Source of the DNA: Derxia gummosa DSM 723
Lineage (GTDB): Bacteria; Pseudomonadota; Gammaproteobacteria; Burkholderiales; Burkholderiaceae_E
Reading direction: 5' to 3'
Length of the DNA: 64,000 nt
Assembly (NCBI RefSeq): GCF_000482785.1
Contig: NZ_AXWS01000013.1
Location: 124,001-188,000, forward strand
Below the pieces are notes generated by a model. It ran no database searches, was not told the origin of the DNA, and saw nothing but the letters and a program-made list of their open reading frames with translations. The position numbers were made by a program, and so were the translations under genes. This document shows positions 32,089 to 40,751 of this stretch, piece after piece (positions within the stretch are counted from its first letter, which is position 1; each line of letters begins with the position of its first letter).

Positions 32089-32106
32089 GGATCGTGCAAA
32101 ACCTGC
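32089..32106 (+). promoter_or_regulatory. AraC-type half-site, copy 2
   Basis: GGATCGTGCAAAACCTGC, 164 bp from copy 1 in direct orientation. A looser third copy (GATCGTTCAACTGC) starts near 32111. The region 31869-32240 holds no gene. Confidence 0.6.
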
Positions 32107-32240
32107 CCGCGATCGTTCAACTGCCGCCCGGGGTGGGATTCCTACACTGCATCGCACAAACCGGAGTGCCCCGCACCTGCCTTGCTGGCAGCATTCGGGC
32201 GTGCTCCATGGCGCGAACTCCCACTTCCGAGAATCAGAAC

Positions 32241-33521
32241 ATGAAATCCATCTTTGCGAGCTTAGGTTCCACGCGGCGGCGCGTGGCCGTCCTGTCCGTC
32301 GCCACGGCGTTCGTCGCCGGTGGCGCGATCGTCGCGTTCCAGCCGCATGCGGATGCGGTCGCCGCCGCGCCGGCCGCCCAGCCGGCCGCGATCCCGGCCT
32401 CCGTCGCCGTCATCGAGCCGCGCGCGGTCACGCTCTGGGACGACTATCCGGGCCGGCTCGAAGCCGTGCAGCGCGTCGAACTGCGGCCGCGCGTCGCGGG
32501 CGCGATCCAGTCGGTGCATTTCCGCGAGGGCGCGCTCGTCGCGGCCGGCGATCTGCTGTTCACGATCGACCCCGCGCCCTACGCGGCCGCCGTCGCGCGC
32601 GCCGAGGCCCAGATGGCGAGCGCCCGCGCGCGGCTGAGCCAGGCGACGACCGAGCGCGACCGCTCGCGCCGCCTCTGGGACGAGCGCGCGATCGCCGAGC
32701 GAGAACTCGACGCGAGCGAGAACGCCGCGCGCGGGGCCGAAGCCGATCTGCGCGCCGCCGAGGCCGCGCTCCAGATCGCGCGGCTCGACCTCGGCTACAC
32801 GCAAGTGCGCGCGCCGGTCGCGGGCCGGGTCGGCAAGGTGGAGATCACGGTCGGCAACCTCGTCTCCGCCGGGCCGGACGGGCCGGTACTCACAACGCTG
32901 GTGTCGGTCAGCCCGATCTACGCGAGCTTCGACGTGGACGAGCCGGCGGTGACGCGTGCGCTCGCGGCGCTCGACGGGCGCGGCGCTGCCGGCGCCACAG
33001 CCAAGACCGCCGACGCCGCCAGGCGCGACACCGCGCCCCAGCGCCTCGCCATCGACCGCATCCCCGTCGAGATCGCCGCCACCGCCTCCGCCGCCGCGAC
33101 CATCACCGGCCACCTGCAACTCATCGACAACCAGGTCGATGCCCGCAGCGGCACGGTGCGCGTGCGCGCCGTGTTCGACAACGCCGACGGCGCGCTCATG
33201 CCGGGCCAGTTCGCGCGCATCCGCCTCGGCCGGCCGCGCGCGAGCGAGGTGCTGCTCGTGAACGAACGCGCGATCGGCACCGACCAGGACCGCAAGTTCG
33301 TGCTCGTCGTCGATGCCGACAACCATGTCGCCCACCGCGAGGTAGTGCTCGGCGCGGCGGTCGGCAACCAGCGCGTGGTCGAGCGCGGCCTCGTCGCCGG
33401 CGACCGCGTGGTCGTGAGCGGCCTGCAACGCCTGCGCCCCGGCGCCGAGGTCGCGCCCACCGTGGTGCCGATGGACGCCGCGCCCGACCAGGCCGCCACC
33501 AACACCGCGCCGCGCGGCTGA
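32241..33521 (+). CDS. RND efflux periplasmic adaptor (MexE/AcrA-like)
   Basis: 426 residues from ATG 32241; a start at 32208 is possible, but MKSIFASLG begins the export signal. N-terminal TM/signal (about 15-33). The lipoyl and hairpin halves (RVAGAIQSVHFREGALVAAG, LLFTIDPAPYAAAVARAEAQ, DLGYTQVRAPVAGRVGKVEI) surround a long coiled coil; the beta-barrel has ARSGTVRVRAVFDN and LMPGQFARIRLG. It bridges the inner-membrane pump (next gene, 14-bp gap) to the outer-membrane channel. A hydrophilic Ala/Thr loop replaces part of the membrane-proximal domain. Confidence 0.92.
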   Translation: MKSIFASLGSTRRRVAVLSVATAFVAGGAIVAFQPHADAVAAAPAAQPAAIPASVAVIEPRAVTLWDDYPGRLEAVQRVELRPRVAGAIQSVHFREGALVAAGDLLFTIDPAPYAAAVARAEAQMASARARLSQATTERDRSRRLWDERAIAERELDASENAARGAEADLRAAEAALQIARLDLGYTQVRAPVAGRVGKVEITVGNLVSAGPDGPVLTTLVSVSPIYASFDVDEPAVTRALAALDGRGAAGATAKTADAARRDTAPQRLAIDRIPVEIAATASAAATITGHLQLIDNQVDARSGTVRVRAVFDNADGALMPGQFARIRLGRPRASEVLLVNERAIGTDQDRKFVLVVDADNHVAHREVVLGAAVGNQRVVERGLVAGDRVVVSGLQRLRPGAEVAPTVVPMDAAPDQAATNTAPRG

Positions 33522-33535
33522 ACCGGAGCCCGAAG

Positions 33536-36500
33536 ATGAATCTCTCCCGCTTCTTCATCGACCGGCCGATCTTCGCCGGCGTGCTCTCGCTGCTGATGCT
33601 GCTGTCGGGCCTCATCGCGATCGGCGTGCTGCCGGTGTCGGAATATCCCGAGGTCGTCCCGCCGTCGGTCGTGGTGCGCGCGCAATACCCGGGCGCCAAC
33701 CCCAAGGTGATTGCCGAGACCGTGGCCACGCCGCTCGAAGAGTCGATCAACGGCGTCGAGGGCATGCTCTACATGGGCAGCCAGGCGACCACCGACGGCC
33801 TCATGACGCTCACCGTCACCTTCAAGCTCGGCACCGATCCCGACAAGGCCCAGCAGCTGGTGCAGAACCGCGTCAACCAGGCCGAGCCGCGTCTGCCCGA
33901 GGAGGTGCGCCGGCTCGGCATCACCACCATCAAGAGCGCGCCCGACCTGACGATGGTCGTCCACCTGCTGTCGCCCGACGGCCGCTACGACATGACCTAT
34001 CTGCGCAACTACGCGGTGCTCAACGTCAAGGACCGGCTCGCGCGCATCGACGGCGTGGGTCAGGTGCAGCTGTTCGGCTCGGGCGACTACTCGATGCGCG
34101 TCTGGCTCGATCCGCAGAAGGTCGCGGCGCGCGGTCTGTCGGCCGGCGACGTGGTGGCCGCGATCCGCGAGCAGAACGTGCAGGCGGCGGCCGGCGTGGT
34201 CGGCGCCTCGCCGGGGCTGCCGGGCGTCGAGCTGCAACTGTCGGTCAACGCGCAAGGCCGGCTGCGTAACGAGGAGGAGTTCGGCGACATCATCGTGCGC
34301 ACCGGCGCCAACGGCGAGATCACGCGCCTGCGCGACCTCGGCCGCATCGAATTGGGCGCGGCCGACTATGCGCTGCGCTCGCTGCTCGACAACAAGTCGG
34401 CTGTGGCCATCCCGATCTTCCAGGCGCCCGGCTCGAACGCGATCAGCATCTCCGACAACGTGCGCGCGACGATGGCCGAATTGCGCAAGACGATGCCCGA
34501 AGGCATCGACTACTCGATCGTCTATGACCCGACGCAGTTCGTGCGCGCGTCGATCAAGTCGGTCGTGCACACGCTGCTCGAAGCGGTCGCGCTCGTAGTG
34601 CTGGTGGTCATCCTGTTCCTGCAAACCTGGCGCGCGTCGGTGATTCCGCTGCTCGCGGTGCCGGTGTCGGTCGTGGGCACCTTCGCGGTAATGCTGCTCG
34701 GCGGCTTCTCGATCAACGCGCTGAGCCTGTTCGGCCTGGTGCTGGCGATCGGCATCGTGGTCGATGATGCGATCGTCGTGGTCGAGAACGTCGAGCGCGG
34801 CATCGAGGATGGTCTGTCGCCGCGCGACGCGACCTATCGCGCGATGAAGGAAGTGTCGGGGCCGATCGTGGCGATCGCGCTCGTGCTCGTGGCGGTGTTC
34901 GTGCCGCTCGCCTTCATCAGCGGGCTGACGGGCCAGTTCTACCGTCAGTTCGCACTGACGATCGCGATCTCGACCGTCATCTCGGCCGTCAACTCGCTCA
35001 CGCTGTCGCCCGCGCTGGCTGCCTTGCTGCTGCGCGGCCACGACGCGCCGAAGGACGCGCTGACCCGCGCGATGGATCGCGTGCTCGGCGGCTTCTTCGC
35101 GCGCTTCAACCGGGCCTTCGGGCGCGGCGCGGCGGGCTACGGTCGGGGCGTGCGCGGCGCGATCGGCCGCAAGGGCGCGATGCTCGCGGGCTATGCGCTG
35201 CTGGTGGCGGTGACGGCCGGGCTGTTCCAGGCCGTGCCGGGCGGCTTCGTGCCGGCGCAGGACAAGCAGTACCTCATCGGCTTCGCGCAACTGCCCGACG
35301 GCGCGACGCTCGACCGCACCGAGTCCGTCATCCGCCGCATGAGCGAGATCACCCTCGCCCAGCCCGGCGTCGAGCACGCGATCGCCTTTCCGGGCCTGTC
35401 GATCAACGGCTTCACCAACAGCTCCAACTCCGGGATCGTGTTCGCGAGCCTGACCGACTTCGACCAGCGCAAGGACAAGTCGCTGTCGGGCGCCGCGATC
35501 GCGCAGCAGCTCAACCAGAAGTACGCCGCCATCGACGATGCCTTCATCGTCATGTTCCCGCCGCCGCCGGTGCAGGGCCTCGGCACGACGGGCGGCTTCA
35601 AGCTGCAACTGGAGGATCGCGCCTCGCTCGGCTACGAGGCGATGGACGCGGCGCTCAAGGCCTTCATGGGCCGCGCGATGCAGACGCCCGAACTCGCGGG
35701 GCTGTTTTCGAGCTACCAGATCAACGTACCGCAGCTGTTCGCCGATCTCGACCGCGCGAAGGCGCGCCAGCTCGGCGTGGCGGTGACGGATGTGTTCGAG
35801 ACGCTCCAGGTCTATCTCGGCAGCCTGTACGTCAACGACTTCAACCGCTTCGGCCGGACCTACAGCGTGCGCGTGCAGGCCGACGCCGCCTACCGCGCCC
35901 GCGCCGAGGACATCGGCCAGCTGCGCGTGCGTTCCAGCTCGGGCCAGATGGTGCCGCTGTCGGCGCTGCTGAACGTGCGGCCGGCCGCCGGCCCCGAGCG
36001 AGCCATGCGCTACAACGGCTTCCTGAGCGCCGACATCAGCGGCGGGCCGGCGCCGGGCTATTCGTCGGGCCAGGCGCGCACGGCGGTCGAGCGCATCGCG
36101 GCCGAGACGCTGCCGCCCGGCATCGGCTACGAATGGACCGAGCTGACCTATCAGGAAATCCTCGCCGGCAACTCGGGGCTGTGGGTGTTCCCGCTCGCGG
36201 TGCTGCTCGTCTTCCTCGTGCTCGCGGCGCAGTACGAAAGCCTCACGCTGCCGCTGTCGGTCATCCTCATCGTGCCGATGGGCCTGCTCGCCGCGATGAC
36301 GGGCGTCTGGCTCTCGCACGGCGACAACAACGTGTTCACGCAGATCGGGCTGATCGTGCTCGTCGGCCTGAGCGCGAAGAACGCCATCCTCATCGTCGAG
36401 TTCGCGCGCGAGCTGGAGTTCGAGGGCCGCACGCCGGTGCAGGCCGCGATCGAGGCAAGCCGGCTGCGGCTGCGGCCCATCCTCATGACCTCGACCGCGT

Positions 36501-36772
36501 TCGTCATGGGCGTGCTGCCGCTGGTGCTCGCGAGCGGCGCCGGCGCCGAGATGCGCAGCGCGATGGGCGTCGCGGTGTTCGGGGGAATGATCGGCGTGAC
36601 CGCCTTCGGCCTCTTCCTCACGCCGGTGTTCTACGTGCTGCTGCGCCGCCTCGCGGGCAACCGGCCGCTCAGCCGTCACGGCGGCCAGCACGCGCCGGTG
36701 GTTGCCGCCGACGGCGCGGGCGGTGCCGCCGCCCTGCCCCATCCCGCCGCGCCGCGCGGCACGCATGAATGA
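33536..36772 (+). CDS. RND multidrug efflux permease (MexF/AcrB-like)
   Basis: 1078 residues, twelve predicted helices and two large periplasmic loops, full length for the HAE1 family. Proton-relay aspartates are in TM4 (GIVVDDAIVVVENVERG) and the partner Lys in TM10 (LVGLSAKNAILIVEFA). Other marks are FFIDRPIFAGVLSL, YPGANPKVIAETVATPLEES and PPPPVQGLGTTGGFKLQLED. The second half of the signature (VPMGLLAAMTG) is present. It lies between the adaptor and the channel gene in one operon. Likely substrates are hydrophobic drugs or aromatic compounds; MexF-like by sequence, specificity unknown. Confidence 0.95.
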   Translation: MNLSRFFIDRPIFAGVLSLLMLLSGLIAIGVLPVSEYPEVVPPSVVVRAQYPGANPKVIAETVATPLEESINGVEGMLYMGSQATTDGLMTLTVTFKLGTDPDKAQQLVQNRVNQAEPRLPEEVRRLGITTIKSAPDLTMVVHLLSPDGRYDMTYLRNYAVLNVKDRLARIDGVGQVQLFGSGDYSMRVWLDPQKVAARGLSAGDVVAAIREQNVQAAAGVVGASPGLPGVELQLSVNAQGRLRNEEEFGDIIVRTGANGEITRLRDLGRIELGAADYALRSLLDNKSAVAIPIFQAPGSNAISISDNVRATMAELRKTMPEGIDYSIVYDPTQFVRASIKSVVHTLLEAVALVVLVVILFLQTWRASVIPLLAVPVSVVGTFAVMLLGGFSINALSLFGLVLAIGIVVDDAIVVVENVERGIEDGLSPRDATYRAMKEVSGPIVAIALVLVAVFVPLAFISGLTGQFYRQFALTIAISTVISAVNSLTLSPALAALLLRGHDAPKDALTRAMDRVLGGFFARFNRAFGRGAAGYGRGVRGAIGRKGAMLAGYALLVAVTAGLFQAVPGGFVPAQDKQYLIGFAQLPDGATLDRTESVIRRMSEITLAQPGVEHAIAFPGLSINGFTNSSNSGIVFASLTDFDQRKDKSLSGAAIAQQLNQKYAAIDDAFIVMFPPPPVQGLGTTGGFKLQLEDRASLGYEAMDAALKAFMGRAMQTPELAGLFSSYQINVPQLFADLDRAKARQLGVAVTDVFETLQVYLGSLYVNDFNRFGRTYSVRVQADAAYRARAEDIGQLRVRSSSGQMVPLSALLNVRPAAGPERAMRYNGFLSADISGGPAPGYSSGQARTAVERIAAETLPPGIGYEWTELTYQEILAGNSGLWVFPLAVLLVFLVLAAQYESLTLPLSVILIVPMGLLAAMTGVWLSHGDNNVFTQIGLIVLVGLSAKNAILIVEFARELEFEGRTPVQAAIEASRLRLRPILMTSTAFVMGVLPLVLASGAGAEMRSAMGVAVFGGMIGVTAFGLFLTPVFYVLLRRLAGNRPLSRHGGQHAPVVAADGAGGAAALPHPAAPRGTHE

Positions 36773-36788
36773 ACGATCGGGGGATCAC

Positions 36789-38285
36789 ATGAACCAGAAC
36801 AACAAGCGCCTGCCCGGCGCGATCACCCGGGCGCGAGGCATTGCAAGCGCTGTCGGCAACGCCGGCAGCCGCGCGACCGGCGCGCGCCGTCCGGCCGGCC
36901 TCGCGCTGGCCGTCCTCTCCGCCGCGCTGCTCGCCGCCTGCGCCACGCCGGTGCCGGTCGATCCGGCCGCGCTGCCGGCCGTGCCCGCCGCCTTCCGCGA
37001 AACCGGCCCGCAACGCGCCGGCACGGCGCCCGCCGAGGCCGACGCGCGCGGCGACTGGTGGACCGCCTTCAACGACCCGACGCTCGACGAGCTCGTCGAT
37101 CGCGCCCTCGCCGGCAATGCGAGCCTCGCGCGCGCCGCCGCCAATCTCGCCCGCGCCCATGCGCTGCTCGGCGCGACGCGCGCCAACGAACTGCCGCAGG
37201 TGGACGTGGGCGCCGGCGCGAGCCGGGGCATCACCACGCTGCGGCCCGGCGTGGCCGCAAGCGCTTTCAGCCTCGGCGCGAGCCTGAGCTATGAAGTGGA
37301 CCTGTTCGGCCGCCTGCGCGCCGCGACCGACGCCGCCGCGCTCGACGCCGAGGCCAGCACCGCGCTGCTGCGCGACGCGCGCCTGCTGGTCGAGGCCGAG
37401 GTAGCGACCACCTATCTCGCATTGCGCGCCACCGACGACGAGCGCCGCCTGGTGCGCGACACGCTCGCCAGCTACCGCGACACCCTGCGCTTCACCGAGC
37501 GCCGCAACGCCGCCGGCGACGTGGGCGAGCTGGACGTGGTGCGCGTGCGCACCCAGGTGGCCGCGACCGAAGCCGAGGCGCTCGCGCTCGACGCCCGCCG
37601 CGCCACGCTGGAACACGCGCTCGCCGCGCTGCTCGGCGAGGCGCCGGCCACGTTCACGCTCGCGCCCGCCGACTGGACCTCGGCCCTGCCCGCGATCCCG
37701 GCCGGCGTGCCGAGCACCGTGCTCGCGCGCCGGCCCGACGTGACGGCCGCCCAGCGCAGCCTCGCCGCCGCCCAGTTGCGCGCCGGCATCGCGCGCACCG
37801 CGTGGCTGCCGTCGCTGTCGCTCACCGCGAGCGGCGGCCAGGCCTCGCCCGAGCTGTCCGACCTGTTCACCTGGCCGGCGCGCGTGTGGGGCATCGGCGC
37901 CGGGCTGGTGCTGCCGGTGTTCGACGGCGGCCGGCGCGATGCGCTCGCGCGCGGCGCCCAGGCCGATCTGGACGGCGTGGTAGCCGACTACCGCGACCGC
38001 GTGCTCGTCGCCTTCCGCGACGTGGAGGACCAGCTCTCGACGCTGCGCCTGCTCGACGAACAGGCCGAGGCGCAGGCGCGCGCCGTGCAGTCCGCGAGCC
38101 GCGCGACCGCGCTGTCGCAGACGCGCTACCGCAACGGCCTCGTCAGCCAGCTCGACCTGCTCGACGCCCAGCGCAGCGAATTCGCGGCGCGGCGCGGCGA
38201 GTTGCAGGTGAGGTCGGCGCAGTACCAGACGACGGTACGGCTGGTGCGCGCGCTCGGCGGCGGCTGGGACGGCGGGCGCGGCTGA
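36789..38285 (+). CDS. RND outer-membrane channel lipoprotein (OprM/NodT family)
   Basis: 498 residues from ATG 36789. An unusual 40-residue basic N-terminus precedes the signal helix and a lipobox, SAALLAAC51. Two OEP domains follow: WWTAFNDPTLDELVDRALAG, AAANLARAHALLGA, SLSYEVDLFGRLRAATD, IPAGVPSTVLARRPDVTAAQ, RQTRYRNGLVSQLDLLDAQR-like end (SQTRYRNGLVSQLDL). It forms the trimeric exit duct for the pump upstream. Two palindrome copies (36842-36855, 37256-37269) are inside it, only 414 bp apart. Confidence 0.92.
   Translation: MNQNNKRLPGAITRARGIASAVGNAGSRATGARRPAGLALAVLSAALLAACATPVPVDPAALPAVPAAFRETGPQRAGTAPAEADARGDWWTAFNDPTLDELVDRALAGNASLARAAANLARAHALLGATRANELPQVDVGAGASRGITTLRPGVAASAFSLGASLSYEVDLFGRLRAATDAAALDAEASTALLRDARLLVEAEVATTYLALRATDDERRLVRDTLASYRDTLRFTERRNAAGDVGELDVVRVRTQVAATEAEALALDARRATLEHALAALLGEAPATFTLAPADWTSALPAIPAGVPSTVLARRPDVTAAQRSLAAAQLRAGIARTAWLPSLSLTASGGQASPELSDLFTWPARVWGIGAGLVLPVFDGGRRDALARGAQADLDGVVADYRDRVLVAFRDVEDQLSTLRLLDEQAEAQARAVQSASRATALSQTRYRNGLVSQLDLLDAQRSEFAARRGELQVRSAQYQTTVRLVRALGGGWDGGRG
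36842..36855. repeat. 14-bp dispersed palindrome, copy 10
   Basis: TGCAAGCGCTGTCG in codons ATT GCA AGC GCT GTC (IASAV). Confidence 0.7.
37256..37269. repeat. 14-bp dispersed palindrome, copy 11
   Basis: CGCAAGCGCTTTCA in codons GCC GCA AGC GCT TTC AGC (AASAFS). Confidence 0.7.
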
Positions 38286-38336
38286 GGCGCCCGAAGCGAT
38301 CGGGGCGCTTGCGGCGGCCGACACCGCCGTCCGCGC

Positions 38337-38350
38337 CGCAAGCGCTTTCA
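38337..38350. repeat. 14-bp dispersed palindrome, copy 12 (contains a stop codon)
   Basis: Minus strand TGAAAGCGCTTGCG; TGA is the stop of the GFA-family gene. Confidence 0.8.
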
Positions 38351-38767
38351 GGCCGTCGCCGGCGGCACGCCACCCGCGTGCCGCGCCAGCCCGTCGTCCT
38401 CCACCGGCCACCAGTCGCAGGCCGAAGCCACATGCTGATGCAGCCCCGGCCGCGCCGCGACCGGCCCGTCGAGCAGCCCCGCGCGCAGGCGCACCACGCC
38501 CGGCAGGCCGTCGCGGTCGCTGAACACCGGCGAGCCGCAGACCGAGCAGAACCAGCGCCGCTTGCCCGGCGACGATTCATAGGCGCGCAGCAGCGCCTCG
38601 CCACGCTCGAAGCGCAACTGCTCGCGCCGCAGCGGCAGGTTGGTGGCAAGCGGCCCGCCCTGGGCACGCCGGCACTGGCTGCAATGGCAGACCTGGATCG
38701 GCGGCAGCTCGCCCCTCACGCCGAAGCGCACGCCGCCGCACAGGCAACCACCCGCATGCATCGTCAT
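38348..38767 (-). CDS. GFA (Mss4-like) zinc-binding family protein
   Basis: 139 residues from ATG 38767, chosen for its GAGGAGGG ribosome site. A longer frame from 38788 overlaps the tetR stop as ATGA and is possible. Cysteines form the GFA metal sites: GGCLCGGVRFGV (Cys8, Cys10), QVCHCSQCRRAQG (Cys27, Cys29, Cys32) and RRWFCSVCGSPVFSD. The fold is that of glutathione-dependent formaldehyde-activating enzyme, though most members have no proven activity. It is co-transcribed after the tetR gene. Its stop codon forms part of palindrome copy 12. Confidence 0.85.
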   Translation of the reverse strand: MTMHAGGCLCGGVRFGVRGELPPIQVCHCSQCRRAQGGPLATNLPLRREQLRFERGEALLRAYESSPGKRRWFCSVCGSPVFSDRDGLPGVVRLRAGLLDGPVAARPGLHQHVASACDWWPVEDDGLARHAGGVPPATA

Positions 38768-38784
38768 CGTCCGTCCCTCCTCGT

Positions 38785-39363
38785 TCATCGCGCGGCGCCG
38801 AGGCCGCGCAGCACCGTCGCGACAGATTCGAGCACGTCGTCGGCCAGTTCGCGGTCGGTCTTGAGCACGCCGCTGGAAATCGCCATCGCGCCCGTGAGCG
38901 CGGCCACGATCGTCGTCGCGAGCGCCTCGCGCTGGGGCGTGTCGGGCAGGCCGGCGAGCACCGCGTCACGCAGCGTGACGAAGGACTCGGCATAGCTGCG
39001 GCTCACGGCCTCGCCCTGGCGGCCGATCTCGCAGGCCGAGGCGAGCAGCGGACAGGCGTCGGCGAGGTTGTCGCGCTTGGCCGGCGTGAGATAGCGCGCG
39101 AGCAGGTCTTCATGCGAGGCCGGCGCGCCGGCCTTGGGCCGGGCGAGCCGGTCGAAGCCGCGCCCGAAGCTGTCGGCGAGTGCGCAGGCCGCGAGCTCCT
39201 GCTTGTCGGCGAAATGCTTGTAGAGCGCGCCGTGCGTCAGCCCGGCGGCGGCGCAGATCTCGGCCACGCCCACGCCGTCGATGCCGCGCTCCTTGAACAG
39301 CCGCGCCGCCGCGTCCAGCAACGCCTGCCGGTTCTGCGCCGCCTGTTCCTTCGTGACCCTCAT
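38785..39363 (-). CDS. TetR-family repressor of the adjacent MFS gene
   Basis: 192 residues from ATG 39363 (MRVTKEQAAQNRQALLDAAA). HTH at about 28-50 (VGVAEICAAAGLTHGALYKH, then FADKQELAA); the ligand domain has ACPLLASACEIGRQGEAVS and a C-terminal helix ALTGAMAISSGVL. It is divergent from the MFS transporter, with a strong palindromic operator in between (39398-39428), so it very likely represses that transporter and itself until a drug-like ligand binds. The GFA gene lies just downstream. Confidence 0.92.
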   Translation of the reverse strand: MRVTKEQAAQNRQALLDAAARLFKERGIDGVGVAEICAAAGLTHGALYKHFADKQELAACALADSFGRGFDRLARPKAGAPASHEDLLARYLTPAKRDNLADACPLLASACEIGRQGEAVSRSYAESFVTLRDAVLAGLPDTPQREALATTIVAALTGAMAISSGVLKTDRELADDVLESVATVLRGLGAAR

Positions 39364-39397
39364 GGCCTGCCCTCCGGCAAAAGTCTTTGACGATGAG

Positions 39398-39428
39398 CGC
39401 AATCATAATTTAGATTGCGACCGCAATC
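39398..39428. promoter_or_regulatory. Double TetR operator and MFS promoter
   Basis: CGCAATC-N8-GATTGCG-AC-CGCAATC: three 7-bp half-sites, of which the last two form the perfect palindrome GATTGCGACCGCAATC (39413-39428). A -35-like TTGACG (39387-39392) and -10-like TAGATT (39411-39416, 18-bp spacer) overlap it, ideal for repression. Confidence 0.8.
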
Positions 39429-39455
39429 TTTCAACCGTCACCCGGAAGGACCGCC

Positions 39456-40733
39456 ATGCTCGCCCGCCCTCTCGCCGCCCGCCTCGGGCGTCACGGCATC
39501 CATTACGCGTGGATCGTCGCCGCCGTCACCTTCGTCGCGATGCTCGTGACCTCGGCCGCGCTCGGCCTGCCCGGCGCGCTGCTGCAACCGCTCGAACGCG
39601 AATTCGGCTGGAGCACCGACGCGCTGTCGTCGGTGTTCGCGGTGCGCTTCGCGCTGTTCGGGCTCATGGGGCCGTTCGCGGCGGTGTTCATGCTGCGTTT
39701 CGGGCTGAGGCGCGTGGTCGCCTTCGCGGCGGCGCTGATCGGCGTCGCGCTGCTCGCGGGCACGCACGCGGGCTCGCTCGGCCAGCTCTTTCTGGTGTGG
39801 GGGCTGATGCTCGGCTTCGGCACCGGCATGACGGCGATGGTGCTGGGCGCGATGGTCGCCAACCGCTGGTTCACCGAGCGGCGCGGCCTCGTGATGGGCC
39901 TGCTCGCGGGCAGCAGCGCGACGGGCCAGCTCGTCTTCCTGCCGCTCGCGGCCTGGCTGGTCGAGCACGTCGGCTGGCGCACGGCGGTGCTGCCGGTGTG
40001 CGCGGCGGCGCTCGGCGTGTTCGCGCTCGTGCTGCTGCTGCTGCGCGACCATCCGGCCGACCTCGGCCTGCGCGCCTACGGCGAGCCGGCCGACGCGCCG
40101 CCCGCGCCGCTGCCCGCCGCCGACTTCCTCGCGCCGTTCCGCACGCTCGCGGCGGTGTCGCGCAACCGCACCTTCTGGATCCTCGCGCTCACCTTCTTCA
40201 TCTGCGGGCTGAGCACCAATGGCCTCGTGCAGACGCATTTCATCTCGCTGTGCGGCGACTACGGCCTCGGCCCGGTGCCGGCGGCGTCGGTGCTGTCGAT
40301 GATGGGCGTGTTCGATCTGGTGGGCACGACGCTGTCGGGCTGGCTGTCGGACCGCTTCGACAACCGCAAGCTGCTGGCCTGGTACTACGGCCTGCGCGGG
40401 CTGTCGCTGCTGTGGCTGCCGCATGCGGATTTCACGCTGCTCGGGCTGTCGGGCTTCGCGATGTTCTACGGCCTCGACTGGATCGCCACCGTGCCGCCGA
40501 CGGTCAAGCTGTGCGCGGCCGAGTTCGGCAAGGAGCGCGCGGGCGTGGTGTTCGGCTGGGTGTTCGCGGCGCATCAGCTCGGCGCGGCCACCGCCGCCTA
40601 CGGCGCGGGGCTGACGCGCGCGGTGCTGTTCAGCTACGGGCCGGCGCTGGTGGTGGCGGGCGCGGCCTGCCTGATCGCGGCGGGCGCGGTGATGCGCGTG
40701 CGGCTCGTGCCGCGTCTGGACGGCAAGGCCTGA
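39456..40733 (+). CDS. MFS transporter (monocarboxylate/oxalate-like subgroup)
   Basis: 425 residues with twelve predicted helices. WIVAAVTFVAMLVTSAALGL begins TM1; GLPGALLQPLEREFGWS and SSVFAVRFALFGLMGPF are typical of the OFA/MCT-like MFS group; the loop 2-3 motif is degenerate. TM4-5 reads GTGMTAMVLGAMVANRWFTERRG. The central cytoplasmic loop is AYGEPADAPPAPLPAADF. The substrate is unknown; efflux or uptake of an organic acid is plausible. It is controlled by the divergent TetR. Confidence 0.88.
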   Translation: MLARPLAARLGRHGIHYAWIVAAVTFVAMLVTSAALGLPGALLQPLEREFGWSTDALSSVFAVRFALFGLMGPFAAVFMLRFGLRRVVAFAAALIGVALLAGTHAGSLGQLFLVWGLMLGFGTGMTAMVLGAMVANRWFTERRGLVMGLLAGSSATGQLVFLPLAAWLVEHVGWRTAVLPVCAAALGVFALVLLLLRDHPADLGLRAYGEPADAPPAPLPAADFLAPFRTLAAVSRNRTFWILALTFFICGLSTNGLVQTHFISLCGDYGLGPVPAASVLSMMGVFDLVGTTLSGWLSDRFDNRKLLAWYYGLRGLSLLWLPHADFTLLGLSGFAMFYGLDWIATVPPTVKLCAAEFGKERAGVVFGWVFAAHQLGAATAAYGAGLTRAVLFSYGPALVVAGAACLIAAGAVMRVRLVPRLDGKA

Positions 40734-40751
40734 AGCCGCCGGGGCCGCGCC

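Noticed and set aside
32918-36766. Very long minus-strand open frame opposite the RND permease gene
   Set aside because: Shadow frame of a high-GC gene; the plus strand has a full-length, motif-complete pump, and the minus translation is His/Arg-rich without domains.
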